A stretch of DNA of 64,000 nt from Bradyrhizobium lablabi (GCF_900141755.1 NZ_LT670844.1:5676501-5740500); one strand, 5' to 3'. Shown: positions 1 to 8,384, counted from the stretch's first letter. The notes: generated by a model from the letters alone, not told the origin. A program made the numbers and translations.

Positions 1-52
1 CCGCTGTGCCTCAACCTAAAGTCATCACGCTCTAGTGGGCGCCGGGGCTTAA

Positions 53-193
53 GGATTTGGAGGCGACGCTGAAGGCCATGGTGGCCGGATCAGCGACATC
101 GCCTTCGATTGCGGCTTTAACGATCTGTCCTATTTCAACCGCTGCTTTCGCCGCCGCTTTGGCTTGACGCCGTCGGCGGCGCGGGGGCGGTAA
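53..193 (+). pseudogene. AraC-family regulator remnant (second HTH half only)
   Basis: The frame ending at the TAA at 191-193 encodes a typical AraC/XylS C-terminal helix-turn-helix, with IAFDCGFNDLSYFNRCFRR followed by FGLTP. Going upstream, AraC similarity stops around base 86 and the frame closes at a TAA at 50-52. The first HTH and the effector domain are therefore absent from this frame. The bases just upstream do not look like AraC in the other frames either. It is best read as the 3' scar of a deleted or frameshifted regulator. The window edge 50 bases upstream prevents a firm statement about what was lost. Confidence 0.7.
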
Positions 194-237
194 GCAGCGT
201 GCCGCAACTTGCGCTGGCCCAGCGCGTTACCCATCTG

Positions 238-792
238 ATGGTGATGTCGAACGCAGAGATTCTTGTCCCAAGCGCCGCAGGCTCCCGGAGCTGGAAGTCT
301 GGCAAAACCTCCCGCGCCAATTTTCGCGGCGCGGAGGCGCGCGGGCCGATCATCGATCAGGACGGCCGTGAAATCCCGCAGGAATCGCTCGGGTCGCGGT
401 TTGGCGGCTTCGATTTCGCGCATTCCGCCGCCAATCCGTTCGGCGATCTCACCCGCGAGCAGCGGCTGGCGCGGCTCGATGCGATCGCAAAACTTCTCGA
501 TATCGCCTTCATCCTGCCGGGCACCAAGATCCGCTATGGCGTCGACGGCATCGTCGGATTGATCCCGGTGGTCGGCGGCATCATCGCGACCGCGCTCTCG
601 CTGTGGCTGGTGCGCGAGGCGCGCGCGCTCGGCGCGCCCTGGCATATTACGGCGCGGATGCTCGGCAATGTCGCGATCCAGGGAGTGGTCGGAACGGTGC
701 CGGTCGCGGGCGATGCCTTCGACGTACTGTTCCGCGCCAACATGCGCAATGTGCAGCTGTTGCGGCGCTGGATGGACAGGCAGCCGCGTTAA
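238..792 (+). CDS. DUF4112 domain-containing protein
   Basis: Predicted 184-residue protein. The C-terminal two thirds match the DUF4112 pattern: an amphipathic segment (RLDAIAKLLDIAFILPGTKI) leads into a glycine/valine-rich hydrophobic hairpin (GLIPVVGGIIATALSLWLV), followed by a second hydrophobic stretch (GVVGTVPVAGDAFDVLFRA) and a basic end. These suggest a small membrane-associated protein. The function of the family is not known to me. The N-terminal ~60 residues are polar and not recognisable. The start is uncertain: GTG at 199, ATG at 238 and ATG at 244 are all in frame and none has a strong ribosome binding site. The gene starts just downstream of the AraC remnant on the same strand. 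Confidence 0.8.
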   Translation: MVMSNAEILVPSAAGSRSWKSGKTSRANFRGAEARGPIIDQDGREIPQESLGSRFGGFDFAHSAANPFGDLTREQRLARLDAIAKLLDIAFILPGTKIRYGVDGIVGLIPVVGGIIATALSLWLVREARALGAPWHITARMLGNVAIQGVVGTVPVAGDAFDVLFRANMRNVQLLRRWMDRQPR

Positions 793-806
793 CAAGCCGG
801 TAAGAG

Positions 807-1103
807 TTACGCGGCCTCGTTGTCGGCCTTGTCGCTGGCGGGCTCGGGCTCCGGCTTGCGCGGGCGGCGCGGCAGCGGAAAATCCTGGCTCTCATAGAGG
901 GTACGGATGCCGCTCTGATCGAAGCGGGCTTCGTCGACCTGCAGATAGGCGCCGTTCAGCGAATCCGCCGGCAATTCCTCGATCGCGAAGCGAACCGCTT
1001 CGGCCGCGGTGCCAAATCGCCGATACGCAAAACCCGCCCGCTTTTTCTTGCGGATCGCGGCGGGAAACAGTTCGGCAGCAGTATTGAAGCTGAAGGAAGC
1101 CAT
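807..1103 (-). CDS. Conserved hypothetical protein, 98 aa
   Basis: A 98-residue soluble protein with no signal peptide or membrane segment. The first 50 residues are basic (IRKKKRAGFAYRRFGTAAEAVRF); the C-terminal 25 are charged and proline-rich (PRRPRKPEPEPASD). The ATG at 1103 is preceded by a weak GAGG about 11 bases upstream. The composition is protein-like, and the gene lies convergent to the DUF4112 gene with a 14-base gap. I recall similar small proteins in Bradyrhizobium genomes but cannot assign a function. Confidence 0.65.
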   Translation of the reverse strand: MASFSFNTAAELFPAAIRKKKRAGFAYRRFGTAAEAVRFAIEELPADSLNGAYLQVDEARFDQSGIRTLYESQDFPLPRRPRKPEPEPASDKADNEAA

Positions 1104-1330
1104 GGTCAGGGACCTCTGATCTTTTTAGTGAGAACGCGATCTCGTTATCGCGAACGGATCGTACGGGGACCCGCCGAAAGCGGCGGCGCGCCGGTACACG
1201 TCATTTCAGGACAGGCTTTAATATAAGCTCGTTTGACAGAAATGCGACTCCTGCCGGGCCCGATGATGAATCCGGGCACCCGGATACCGTTAATCGAAAT
1301 AACTCTTTTTATTTCAATGACTTGTTATGA

Positions 1331-1495
1331 TCAAATCTTGCCGAGCAGGACCAGCACTAGCAATACGACCAGGACGACGCCCAACAGGCCCATTCCTGAA
1401 TGGCCCATGCCATAGCCGTAACCGCCGACCCGGCCACTGAAGCCGCCCAGCAGCGCAATGATCAGAATGATGATGAGGATCGTTCCTAGCGACAT
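1331..1495 (-). CDS. DUF3309-like small membrane protein, 54 aa
   Basis: Reading the minus strand from the ATG at 1495 gives a 54-residue protein: a hydrophobic start (MSLGTILIIILIIALLGG), a glycine/tyrosine loop (GRVGGYGYGMGHSGMG) and a second hydrophobic helix (LLGVVLVVLLVLVLLGKI) ending at the stop at 1331-1333. Two short transmembrane helices with a Gly-rich turn are the hallmark of the DUF3309 family, widespread in rhizobia and of unknown role. A longer overlapping frame (1314-1550) has no such character and is a shadow. No partner gene is evident. Confidence 0.8.
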   Translation of the reverse strand: MSLGTILIIILIIALLGGFSGRVGGYGYGMGHSGMGLLGVVLVVLLVLVLLGKI

Positions 1496-1595
1496 GGCGC
1501 ACTCCCTTGGCGGTGCGAAAATCGTCCGCTCCGCGGCAGAAGAAAAGCATATCGCGGCTGTTGGTTCCAGCGAGGGAACCTGAAACTACTCCTCT

Positions 1596-1679
1596 GTCAT
1601 TCCGGGGCGATGCGAAAGCATCGAACCCGGAATGACGAGACTCCGGGTTCGTCGCTGACGCGACGCCCCGGAATGACGG
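1596..1679. repeat. Palindromic intergenic repeat, ATTCCGGGGCG family, copy 1
   Basis: The stretch begins GTCATTCCGGGGCG and ends CGCCCCGGAATGACGG, so its ends are inverted repeats. Between them lie further GGGTTC/GAACCC hairpin parts. A second member is at 26925-27027. It sits just downstream of msrB and could fold in the transcript. No transposase is present. Confidence 0.75.
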
Positions 1680-1697
1680 TTTGCGTAACGGATCGTT

Positions 1698-2111
1698 CTA
1701 TTTCGGCTGCAGTTTCAGCGCGGCCGAGTTGATGCAGTAGCGCAAGCCGGTCGGGCCGGGGCCGTCGTCGAAGACATGGCCGAGATGGCCATTGCACTTC
1801 GAGCACAAGACTTCGGTCCGGATCATGCCATGGGTCACATCGCGCTCTTCATCGACATGGCTCTCCACCGCGGGCGCGGTGAAGCTCGGCCAGCCGCAAC
1901 CGGAATCGAACTTGGCGTCGGATTCGAACAGCGTCTGCCCGCAGCCGGCGCAGATATAGGTGCCCGGCCGATGCTCATGCTCGTATTCGCCCGAGAACGG
2001 CCGTTCGGTCGCCTTCTCGCGCAATACCGCATACTGCATCGGCGTCAATTCCTTGCGCCAGTCGGCGTCGCTCTTCTGCACTTTGCCGGTCATCGTCTTG
2101 GCGTCGGACAT
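1698..2111 (-). CDS. msrB: Peptide-methionine (R)-S-oxide reductase MsrB
   Basis: Reduces the R epimer of methionine sulfoxide in proteins, using thioredoxin. The 137-residue protein is normal length for a stand-alone MsrB. It has two CxxC zinc pairs (C54/C57 and C103/C106), the GCGWPSF motif at 71-77 and the catalytic cysteine in RYCINSAAL (C126). There is no signal peptide, so it should act in the cytoplasm. The ATG at 2111 is chosen because AAGGAG lies 5 bases upstream; a start seven codons earlier lacks this. It lies 25 bases downstream of msrA on the same strand, so the two are probably co-transcribed and together repair both sulfoxide epimers. Confidence 0.95.
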   Translation of the reverse strand: MSDAKTMTGKVQKSDADWRKELTPMQYAVLREKATERPFSGEYEHEHRPGTYICAGCGQTLFESDAKFDSGCGWPSFTAPAVESHVDEERDVTHGMIRTEVLCSKCNGHLGHVFDDGPGPTGLRYCINSAALKLQPK

Positions 2112-2136
2112 GGAAACTCCTTCTTGGAGCAACCGC

Positions 2137-2856
2137 TTAGTTGGTGACCTTGGCTTCGCTCACCAGCGTCGGCTTCTCGATGTACTTGTCTGCAAAGATC
2201 TTCTTCAGGTTCTCGACCTTCGGAATGTCGTTATAGGCAATATAGGGCTGGGTCGGGTGCAGCGTCAGGTAGTCCTGATGGTAAGCCTCGGCCGGAAAAA
2301 ATCCCTCGAGCGGCCCGACCTTGGTCACGATCGGCTTCTGGTAGACTTTTGCGGCGTTGAGCTGGGCGATGTAGGCGTCCGCCACCTTCGTCTGCTCGTC
2401 GGAGGTGGTGAAGATCGCCGAGCGATATTGCGTGCCGCTGTCCGGTCCCTGCCGGTTCAGCTGGGTCGGATCGTGCGCGACCGAGAAGAAGATCTGCAGG
2501 ATCTTGCCGTAGCTGATCTTCTTCGGGTCGAACTTGATCTCGACCGACTCGGCATGGCCGGTCGTACCGGTTGAGACCATGTGGTAGTCGGCCGTCATCT
2601 TGCTGCCGCCGGAATAACCGGAGACGGCGTTGACGACACCGGCGGTGTGCTGGAACACGCCCTGCACGCCCCAGAAGCAGCCGCCCGCGATGACGGCGGT
2701 CTGAAGGCCATCCGTGGCCTTGACGTCCTGGGTGGGAGCGGGGATGACCACGGCGTCTTCCGCCGCGCGCAGCGGCGCCACGGCGAAGGCGGTGATCGCC
2801 AGCGCGCCAATGGCGGCGGCGCAAAGCGAAAGGCGGCTGAATTGGCTGCGAGACAT
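2137..2856 (-). CDS. msrA: Exported peptide-methionine (S)-S-oxide reductase MsrA
   Basis: Reduces the S epimer of methionine sulfoxide. The 239-residue protein carries the MsrA active-site motif GCFWG (59-63, catalytic C60), followed by [14 protein letters not shown] and the [12 protein letters not shown] region typical of the family. The first ~31 residues form a signal peptide (basic start, hydrophobic core [17 protein letters not shown], then LRAA), so this version is probably periplasmic, unlike the downstream cytoplasmic-looking MsrB. It is the first gene of a probable msrA-msrB operon. The C-terminal extension past the core ([11 protein letters not shown]) lacks an obvious resolving Cys pair. 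Confidence 0.95.
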   Translation of the reverse strand: MSRSQFSRLSLCAAAIGALAITAFAVAPLRAAEDAVVIPAPTQDVKATDGLQTAVIAGGCFWGVQGVFQHTAGVVNAVSGYSGGSKMTADYHMVSTGTTGHAESVEIKFDPKKISYGKILQIFFSVAHDPTQLNRQGPDSGTQYRSAIFTTSDEQTKVADAYIAQLNAAKVYQKPIVTKVGPLEGFFPAEAYHQDYLTLHPTQPYIAYNDIPKVENLKKIFADKYIEKPTLVSEAKVTN

Positions 2857-3077
2857 GGCGGGTTCCTCTTGGGGTGAAGCGGATTTGACAGCAGTTTAGA
2901 GCGGGGGCGGCGGTTCGCAATCACCGTGGCTCGGCCCGATGTGCCAAGATACGCGGCGGGGCGGACATTGTTACCTCCGGATGCACACGAGTTCGTGAAT
3001 AATATCGCCGCCGAGGCTTGGATGAACCGCGGCTTCGATCGGCCGACAAAGCCTTCATCAGCCGGAGTGTTCTGCAG

Positions 3078-3704
3078 ATGTTGCGCGCCTTGTCCCTTTC
3101 GGCCGTCCTGCTGGTCATCGCGGGCCCTGCGCTCGCCGATGACATGGACCTCTGCCGCGACCGCCAAACCGAGGCCAAGGCGCGCGTCGATGCCTGCGAA
3201 AAGGTGGTCGCGGCCGGTCAGGTGACGGGCAAGGACCTCGCCATCGCCAATGGCGTCAGGGGGCAGGCGTTTCTGTTCGCCGCGGACAAGGACGCCGAGA
3301 CCGAGGCGGTGGCGCTGGAGCAGGTGATCGCCGCGGTCGGCGCCGCGCGCAAGCTCCACCTCGTGATGCTCGATGCCTGCCGCGACAACCCGTTCGCGCC
3401 CGCCATGCAGCGGACTATCGCCTTACGACTCGTCGACAAGGGCCTGTCGGATATCGAACCCAGCGCCGGTTTTATGGTGGTGTACGCCGCCAAGCACGGC
3501 GAGACCGCGCAGGACGGCGAGGGCGTCGACTCACCGTTCGCGATCGCGGTGGCGCGCGACGTCAGGGAGCCGCATGTCGAGGTGCGAAAACTGTTCGATA
3601 TCGTCCGCGACGACGTCTGGAATTCGACCAAGCACGAGCAGCAGCCGTTCATCTACGGCTCGCCGCCGGGGCGGGAGGATTTTTATTTCGTGGCGGCGAA
3701 ATAG
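3078..3704 (+). CDS. Exported caspase-like (peptidase C14) protein lacking the catalytic His half
   Basis: A 208-residue protein. Residues 1-20 are a signal peptide (MLRALSLSAVLLVIAGPALA). Residues 21-70 look like the start of the Cys-rich helical repeat region seen in exported proteins (LCRDRQTEAKARVDACEKVVAAG). From about residue 72 it matches the C-terminal half of rhizobial caspase-like proteins: ALEQVIAAV, then LDACRDNPF with the catalytic cysteine position (C101), GLSDIEP, YAAKHGETAQDGEG and SPFAIAV. The upstream caspase segment with the NDA and GHG histidine motifs is missing and the join is in frame. It looks like an internal-deletion product that may be translated but should not be an active protease. 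The ATG at 3078 places the signal peptide at the N terminus. Confidence 0.7.
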   Translation: MLRALSLSAVLLVIAGPALADDMDLCRDRQTEAKARVDACEKVVAAGQVTGKDLAIANGVRGQAFLFAADKDAETEAVALEQVIAAVGAARKLHLVMLDACRDNPFAPAMQRTIALRLVDKGLSDIEPSAGFMVVYAAKHGETAQDGEGVDSPFAIAVARDVREPHVEVRKLFDIVRDDVWNSTKHEQQPFIYGSPPGREDFYFVAAK

Positions 3705-3715
3705 GCCTCACCGTC

Positions 3716-3834
3716 GTCATTGCGAGGAGCGCAAGCGACGAAGCAATCCACACTTGCTTTGCCGGGCGATGGATTGCTTCGCGGAGCCTGTCATCGGGCG
3801 CGCGTTCGCGCGACCCGTTGGCTCGCAATGACGG
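3716..3834. repeat. Palindromic intergenic repeat, GTCATTGCGAG family, copy 1
   Basis: The ends are GTCATTGCGAG and CTCGCAATGAC, with an inner GAAGCAATCCA...TGGATTGCTTCG inverted pair and a CGGGCGCGCGTTCGCGCG hairpin. A fuller copy lies at 16997-17153. This copy has only the right-hand GCCTGTCATCGGGCGCG module. It fills the gap between convergent genes. Confidence 0.8.
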
Positions 3835-3858
3835 GGAGGGTTCGTCGCCCTGGATGAC

Positions 3859-4968
3859 TCACACCACCACGCTCAGCCGTTTCGCGGCGCGCGTGATCCC
3901 CGTGTAGAGCCATCGCGCGCGGCTGTCCTGGAACGCAAAACTCTCGTCGAACAACACCACGTCGTCCCATTGCGAGCCCTGCGATTTGTGCACGGTCAGC
4001 ACATAGCCGTAATCGAACTCGTCATAGGGCTTGCGCTGCTCCCACGGTATGGTCTCGATGGCGCCGCCAAAGCAGTCGCCGCGGACCGAGACTTTTGTCA
4101 CCTTCGATCCAAAATCCTCATCGGGCGACAATCGCATGGTGATGATCTTCGATTTCGACTGCGCGCGCGACTTCACTCGCCACAGCCCGCCGTTGAACAG
4201 GCCTTTTTTGCGGTTGTTGCGCAGGCAAACCAGCTTGTCGCCGGCGACCGGCAAGGGGTCTTCGATGTGCTGCTTTTGCCGCACCCGCATGTTGTAGGCG
4301 CGCCGTGTGTTGTTGCGCCCGACCAAAACCTGGTCGGCGCCCATCACGCGGTCGGGATCGAGTTCGCCGCGCGACACCACCTCGCTTTCGCCGTAGCGGC
4401 CGATGTCGAGCTCGCGGCCCTCGCGCACGTCCATCGACATCCGCACGATCGGATCGTTCTGTGCCTGGCGGTGGACCTCGGTCAACATCGCGTCGGGCTC
4501 GCAGTCGGTGAAGAAGCCGCCGCCCTGGATCGGCGGCAATTGCGCGGGATCGCCGAGCACCAGCAGCGGACATTCGAACGACATCAGGTCGCGGCCGAGT
4601 TCGGCATCCACCATCGAGCATTCGTCGATCACGATCAGTTTTGCTTTCGACGCCGGCGCGTCGTCCCAGAGCTCAAAACTTGGTTGCTCCACGCCGGATT
4701 CCCGCGCGCGATAAATCAGCGAGTGGATCGTGGAAGCGTTGTCGCAGCCCTTGTTGCGCATCACCAAGGCCGCTTTGCCGGTAAACGCCGCAAACTTCAC
4801 CTCGCCATCGACGCCGTCGGCGATGTGGCGGGCGAGTGTGGTCTTGCCGGTTCCGGCATAGCCGAACAGGCGAAATATCGGCGGCGTGCCGTTCTTGCCG
4901 GGCTTTGCCTTCAGCCAGTCGGCAACGGCCTTCAGCGCGGAATCCTGGTGCGGCGTAAAGGTTGGCAT
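3859..4968 (-). CDS. AAA-family ATPase, RecD2/Dda-like SF1B DNA helicase
   Basis: A 369-residue superfamily 1 helicase. Visible motifs: Walker A GYAGTGKTT (36-44), motif Ia AAFTGKAA, Walker B VIDECSMVD (113-121), motif III GDPAQLPP (139-146), and near residue 330 the UvrD_C_2/RecD motif VLTVHKSQGSQWD followed by YTGITRA. It is short compared with full RecD2 and lacks an N-terminal extension, so it resembles phage-T4-Dda-sized 5'-3' helicases found as single genes in many alphaproteobacteria. A role in DNA repair or replication restart is an inference from the family. It lies alone, with a repeat downstream and a 175-base gap to the next divergent gene. Confidence 0.9.
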   Translation of the reverse strand: MPTFTPHQDSALKAVADWLKAKPGKNGTPPIFRLFGYAGTGKTTLARHIADGVDGEVKFAAFTGKAALVMRNKGCDNASTIHSLIYRARESGVEQPSFELWDDAPASKAKLIVIDECSMVDAELGRDLMSFECPLLVLGDPAQLPPIQGGGFFTDCEPDAMLTEVHRQAQNDPIVRMSMDVREGRELDIGRYGESEVVSRGELDPDRVMGADQVLVGRNNTRRAYNMRVRQKQHIEDPLPVAGDKLVCLRNNRKKGLFNGGLWRVKSRAQSKSKIITMRLSPDEDFGSKVTKVSVRGDCFGGAIETIPWEQRKPYDEFDYGYVLTVHKSQGSQWDDVVLFDESFAFQDSRARWLYTGITRAAKRLSVVV

Positions 4969-5144
4969 GAGGTCTCGGTGGCGGGGTCGCGCAACTGAGC
5001 TAGCGACTCATAGCCCGCAAAACTAACCATTCGTGCGTCCAGCGCAAGCCAGCCTTCCGTCGCGCGGAATTGCTCGAGGCTGGACTTGCCCCCTCAGCGG
5101 ACTACACTTGCGGGAAATAATAAAATGTCGCGGGGAGAAACGTC

Positions 5145-6356
5145 ATGAAATTCGGCATCTTCTATGAGCTGCAATTGCCACGCCCGTGGCAATCAGGCGA
5201 TGAGCTCAGGCTCTATCAGGACGCGCTGACGCAGCTCGAGACCGCCGACCGGCTGGGCTACGATTATGCCTGGGTGGTGGAACATCATTTCCTCGAGGAA
5301 TATTCGCATTCGCCCTCGCCGGAATCCTTTCTTGCCGCCGCGAGCCAGCGCACCAAGAATATCCGGCTTGGTCATGGCATTTTCCAGCTCACCACCAATC
5401 ACCCCGCCCGCGTCGCCGAGCGGGTGGCAGTGCTTGATCTCTTGAGCCGTGGCCGCGTCGAGTTCGGCATGGGCGAGAGCGCTTCCATCACCGAACTGAC
5501 GCCGTTCGGCCGCGACATGGAAACCAAGAAGGAAGTGTTCGAGGAAGCCGTGCGCGCCATCTTTCCGATGTTCAAGGACGGCGGCAGCGAACACCATGGC
5601 AAATATTTTGATATTCCGCTCCGTAACGTCGTGCCCAAGCCCGTCCAAAAACCGCATCCGCCCTTGTGGATGGCGTGCTCGCAGTTGCCGACCATCGAGC
5701 GCGCCGGCCAGAACGGCTTTGGGGCGCTCGGCTTCCAATTCGTCAGCGCGGATGCCGCGCATGCCTGGGTGCACGCCTATTACAATGCGATCACAAAGCG
5801 GCTGAAGAAACTCGCCGACTACGAGATCAATCCGAACATGGCGCTGGTGTCGTTCTTCATGTGCGCGAAGACCGACGAGGAGGCCCGCGCGCGCGCCGAC
5901 GGTGCGACCTTCTTCCAGTTCGCGCTGCGCTTCTACGGCGCCTCGCAAAACCGTCAGCGGCCCGCGCCGGGCACCGTCAACATGTGGGACGAATACAACA
6001 AGTGGAAACGGGAAAATCCGGAAGCGCAGGAGGCGGCGCTGCGCGGCGGCCTGATCGGGTCGCCTGAAACCATCGCTAAAAAACTGCGGCGGTTTCGCAC
6101 GTCCCATATCGACCAGGTGATCCTGCTCAACCAGGCCGGCAAGAACAGCCACGAGCACATCTGCGAGTCCTTGGAACTGTTCGCCAAGGAAGTGCTGCCG
6201 GAATTCCGTGAAGATCCCGAGCACGAGGCCTGGAAGGCCGGCGTGATGAGCGGGGCGATCCAGCTCGAGGAGATCGACACGCAGGCCTTTACGGATCGTT
6301 ATGGCAAACTCGCAATCAACGTCGCGCCGCCGAAACCCGTCGCGGCGACCGGCTGA
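5145..6356 (+). CDS. LLM class flavin-dependent oxidoreductase (bacterial luciferase-like)
   Basis: A 403-residue luciferase-like TIM-barrel protein: MKFGIFYELQLPRP at the start, then YDYAWVVEHHFLEEY (the conserved EHHF region), LGHGIFQLTTNHPARVAE, LDLLSRGRVEFGMGES and PKPVQKPHPPLWMA. Family members use reduced FMN or F420 and oxygen on varied substrates. Neither cofactor nor substrate can be read from the sequence; FMN is more likely in this group. A GGGGAGAA lies 5 bases before the ATG at 5145. The gene stands alone, with a repeat downstream. A 391-residue frame on the opposite strand is a GC-driven shadow. Confidence 0.9.
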   Translation: MKFGIFYELQLPRPWQSGDELRLYQDALTQLETADRLGYDYAWVVEHHFLEEYSHSPSPESFLAAASQRTKNIRLGHGIFQLTTNHPARVAERVAVLDLLSRGRVEFGMGESASITELTPFGRDMETKKEVFEEAVRAIFPMFKDGGSEHHGKYFDIPLRNVVPKPVQKPHPPLWMACSQLPTIERAGQNGFGALGFQFVSADAAHAWVHAYYNAITKRLKKLADYEINPNMALVSFFMCAKTDEEARARADGATFFQFALRFYGASQNRQRPAPGTVNMWDEYNKWKRENPEAQEAALRGGLIGSPETIAKKLRRFRTSHIDQVILLNQAGKNSHEHICESLELFAKEVLPEFREDPEHEAWKAGVMSGAIQLEEIDTQAFTDRYGKLAINVAPPKPVAATG

Positions 6357-6385
6357 CCTTTTACGCACACGACAACCAAGCCCCC

Positions 6386-6548
6386 GTCATGCCCGGCCAT
6401 AGCAGTCTGCCTTGCGCAGACTGCGTAAACTTGTCTGCGATGCCGGGCATCCACGTCTTTGGTTCACTGAGCAAGAAAGACGTGGATGGCCGGGCATAGG
6501 CGAGCGGAAGCGACGCCGTCCTTCGGACGGCTATGCCCGGCCATGACG
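6386..6548. repeat. Palindromic intergenic repeat, TCATGCCCGGCCAT family
   Basis: Begins CGTCATGCCCGGCCATAG and ends CTATGCCCGGCCATGACG, giving long inverted ends. Inner hairpins are present (GCAGTCTGC...GCAGACTGC and AAGACGTGGATG with its partner CATCCACGTCTTT). It occupies most of the 379-base gap between the luciferase-like gene and the SDR gene; the remaining ~190 bases upstream of the SDR gene show nothing else I can name. Confidence 0.8.
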
Positions 6549-6735
6549 AGAAAGCGAGTCACGTTGGCAGGAGATTGAAAATGCCGGGTGCATTTTCAAT
6601 CAGGTTCTTGGAAGATTCTTTCACAACGCAGGCGGATTGCGCCACAGCAATCTTATTTTCCTTAGGGCCATTGGCGAAGACGGCTGATCGATCCAGATGG
6701 AGCTTTGCGCTTCGTCCTGGATCGAGGATGCCTGC

Positions 6736-7473
6736 ATGGCCACGCTTGAACGCACAGCGATCGTTGTGGGAGTTGGTTCCGAACAGGGACTAGGTGCCGC
6801 GCTCGCCCGGCGTTTTGCCAGCGAAGGTCATCGCGTGATCGTTTCCGGACGTACCGAAGCGAAGATCGCTCAGGTCGTTCGCGCCATCGGTGAGGAGGGC
6901 GGCAAAGCCGAGGCCTTTACGGCCGACGCCACGCTCGAGTCCGATGTCGTGGCGTTGTTTGATTTCGCGCAGGCCTCCGGTAACGCCGTCGACCTCGTGG
7001 TGTTCAACGCCGGCAACAACGTTCGCCATGATTTTCGTACCATGCCGGCCGAGCTGTTCGAGCAGACCTGGCGTGTCGCAACCTTCGGCGGGTTTCTGGT
7101 CGGACGCGAAGCAGCGCGGCGGCTGGCGCCGTCAGGCCAAGGCAGCATCATCTTCACGGGCGCTACCGCGAGCCTGCGCGGCAAGCCGCCGTTCACGGCG
7201 TTTGCTTCCGCCAAGGCTGCGCTTCGCTCATTGGCGCAATCGATGGCGCGCGAGTTCGGACCGCTGGGCATTCATGTCGCCCATGTCGTCATTGACGGCG
7301 GCATCGACGGAGAAAAGCTCAACTCAGCCGTGCCGCAGTTCAAGGAAATGCGCGGCGCCGATGGGCTGTTGAATATCGACGCCATTGCCGACGCCTATTG
7401 GCATCTGCATACGCAGCATCCCTCGGCCTGGACCCACGAACTGGATCTGCGGCCGTTCAAGGAAGCGTTTTAG
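6736..7473 (+). CDS. SDR-family protein with substituted catalytic Ser and Tyr
   Basis: A 245-residue Rossmann protein of the short-chain dehydrogenase/reductase superfamily: AIVVGVGSEQGLGAALA forms the nucleotide-binding turn, VFNAGNN (90-95) is the NAG motif, and FGPLGIHVAHVVIDGGID is the usual C-terminal strand. At the active site the YxxxK tyrosine is phenylalanine (F156, in TAFASAK, with K160 kept), and the upstream serine position aligns with alanine (IIFTGATAS). Classical SDR chemistry is therefore doubtful. A subgroup with this F-x3-K pattern exists among proteobacterial SDRs, so this need not be decay. Start taken at ATG 6736 (MATLERTAIVV), since a start 13 codons earlier would precede the first strand. 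It lies 33 bases upstream of the CmcJ-like gene. Confidence 0.85.
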   Translation: MATLERTAIVVGVGSEQGLGAALARRFASEGHRVIVSGRTEAKIAQVVRAIGEEGGKAEAFTADATLESDVVALFDFAQASGNAVDLVVFNAGNNVRHDFRTMPAELFEQTWRVATFGGFLVGREAARRLAPSGQGSIIFTGATASLRGKPPFTAFASAKAALRSLAQSMAREFGPLGIHVAHVVIDGGIDGEKLNSAVPQFKEMRGADGLLNIDAIADAYWHLHTQHPSAWTHELDLRPFKEAF

Positions 7474-7506
7474 ATCCCGACAATAGTCAACAACAAGGAG
7501 AACAAC

Positions 7507-8349
7507 ATGGGACTGCAAAACGAGAAGATCGCGGCGTTATCGTCCGTCACCGCCGACCTCAATTATCTGACGCCATCTCGGGACCGGCCGCGAACGTTTA
7601 CCTTTGAGCCGCCGTCCGGTGAGCCCAGGTCGAACATCGTGCCGGAACCACATCGCGTGCCGATTCATGACGTCAGGCCGATCAGCGAAACCGTTTCGCT
7701 CGATCGAGAGGGATTTGCCCTTGTTCGCCAGAAGAGCGCGGTGAAGGACTTTTACGACCAAGACCAAGTCAAGAACGTCTACTACCCGGAAGCCGAGCGG
7801 CTGATAAAGGCCGCGACCGGCGCGGACCGGGTGTTCGTGTTCGACCACACCGTACGCAAGCGCGTTGAAGGCGCGGCCGATCGCGGCGGCGGCCCGCGCC
7901 AGCCTGTCGCGCGCGTGCACGTCGATCACACCGAGAAATCAGGCCCGCAGCGCGTCCGCGATCTTCTCCCTGATGAGGCGGAGGAGCTCTTGAAGGGCAG
8001 GCTGCAGATCATCAACCTCTGGCGACCCATTCGAGGACCGCTGCTCGATTCGCCCTTGGCGGTATGCGATGCCCGCACGGTAAAATCTGGCGAACTGGTC
8101 GCCTCTGATCTGGTCTATCCCGATCGCGTCGGCGAGACCTATTCCGTAAAATTCAATCCCGATCATCAATGGTTTTATGTGCCGCGGATGACGGCCGACG
8201 AAATCCTGCTGCTGAAATGTTTTGACTCCAAAACCGACGGGCGGGCCCGCTTCGCGCCGCACACTGCCTTCGCCGATCCGACCACGCCCGCGGATGCTCT
8301 GCCGCGCGAGAGCATCGAGCTGCGCACGCTGGTGTTTCACAAGGAGTAG
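7507..8349 (+). CDS. CmcJ/NvfI-family putative oxidoreductase
   Basis: A 280-residue protein resembling the CmcJ/NvfI/AsaB group, known from fungal secondary metabolism and cephamycin methoxylation partners and related to 2-oxoglutarate/Fe(II) oxygenases. Supporting motifs are VFVFDHTVRKR, the HVDHT segment (138-142), LQIINLWRPI, PLAVCDART, VKFNPDHQWFYVPRM, LKCFDSKTDGRARFAPHTAF and ESIELRTLVF at the end. Family members often act on small amide- or acid-containing metabolites, but the reaction here is unknown. AAGGAG lies 6 bases before the ATG. It follows the SDR gene in the same direction with a 33-base gap, so the two are probably an operon. Confidence 0.85.
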   Translation: MGLQNEKIAALSSVTADLNYLTPSRDRPRTFTFEPPSGEPRSNIVPEPHRVPIHDVRPISETVSLDREGFALVRQKSAVKDFYDQDQVKNVYYPEAERLIKAATGADRVFVFDHTVRKRVEGAADRGGGPRQPVARVHVDHTEKSGPQRVRDLLPDEAEELLKGRLQIINLWRPIRGPLLDSPLAVCDARTVKSGELVASDLVYPDRVGETYSVKFNPDHQWFYVPRMTADEILLLKCFDSKTDGRARFAPHTAFADPTTPADALPRESIELRTLVFHKE

Positions 8350-8384
8350 CGCGTGGCGAGCTTGTGCTGACGCGCAGCGGCGAT

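Noticed and set aside
1596..1679. CRISPR-like or IS-end repeats
   Set aside because: The intergenic palindromes are single, unevenly spaced and have no spacers, cas genes or transposase; they are treated as interspersed repeats.
3970..4998. 342-codon plus-strand frame antisense to the helicase
   Set aside because: The helicase frame contains all SF1 motifs; the opposite frame is a shadow rich in His/Val/Ala.
5193..6368. 391-codon minus-strand open frame
   Set aside because: Antisense to the luciferase-like gene, which has clear family motifs and a ribosome binding site.
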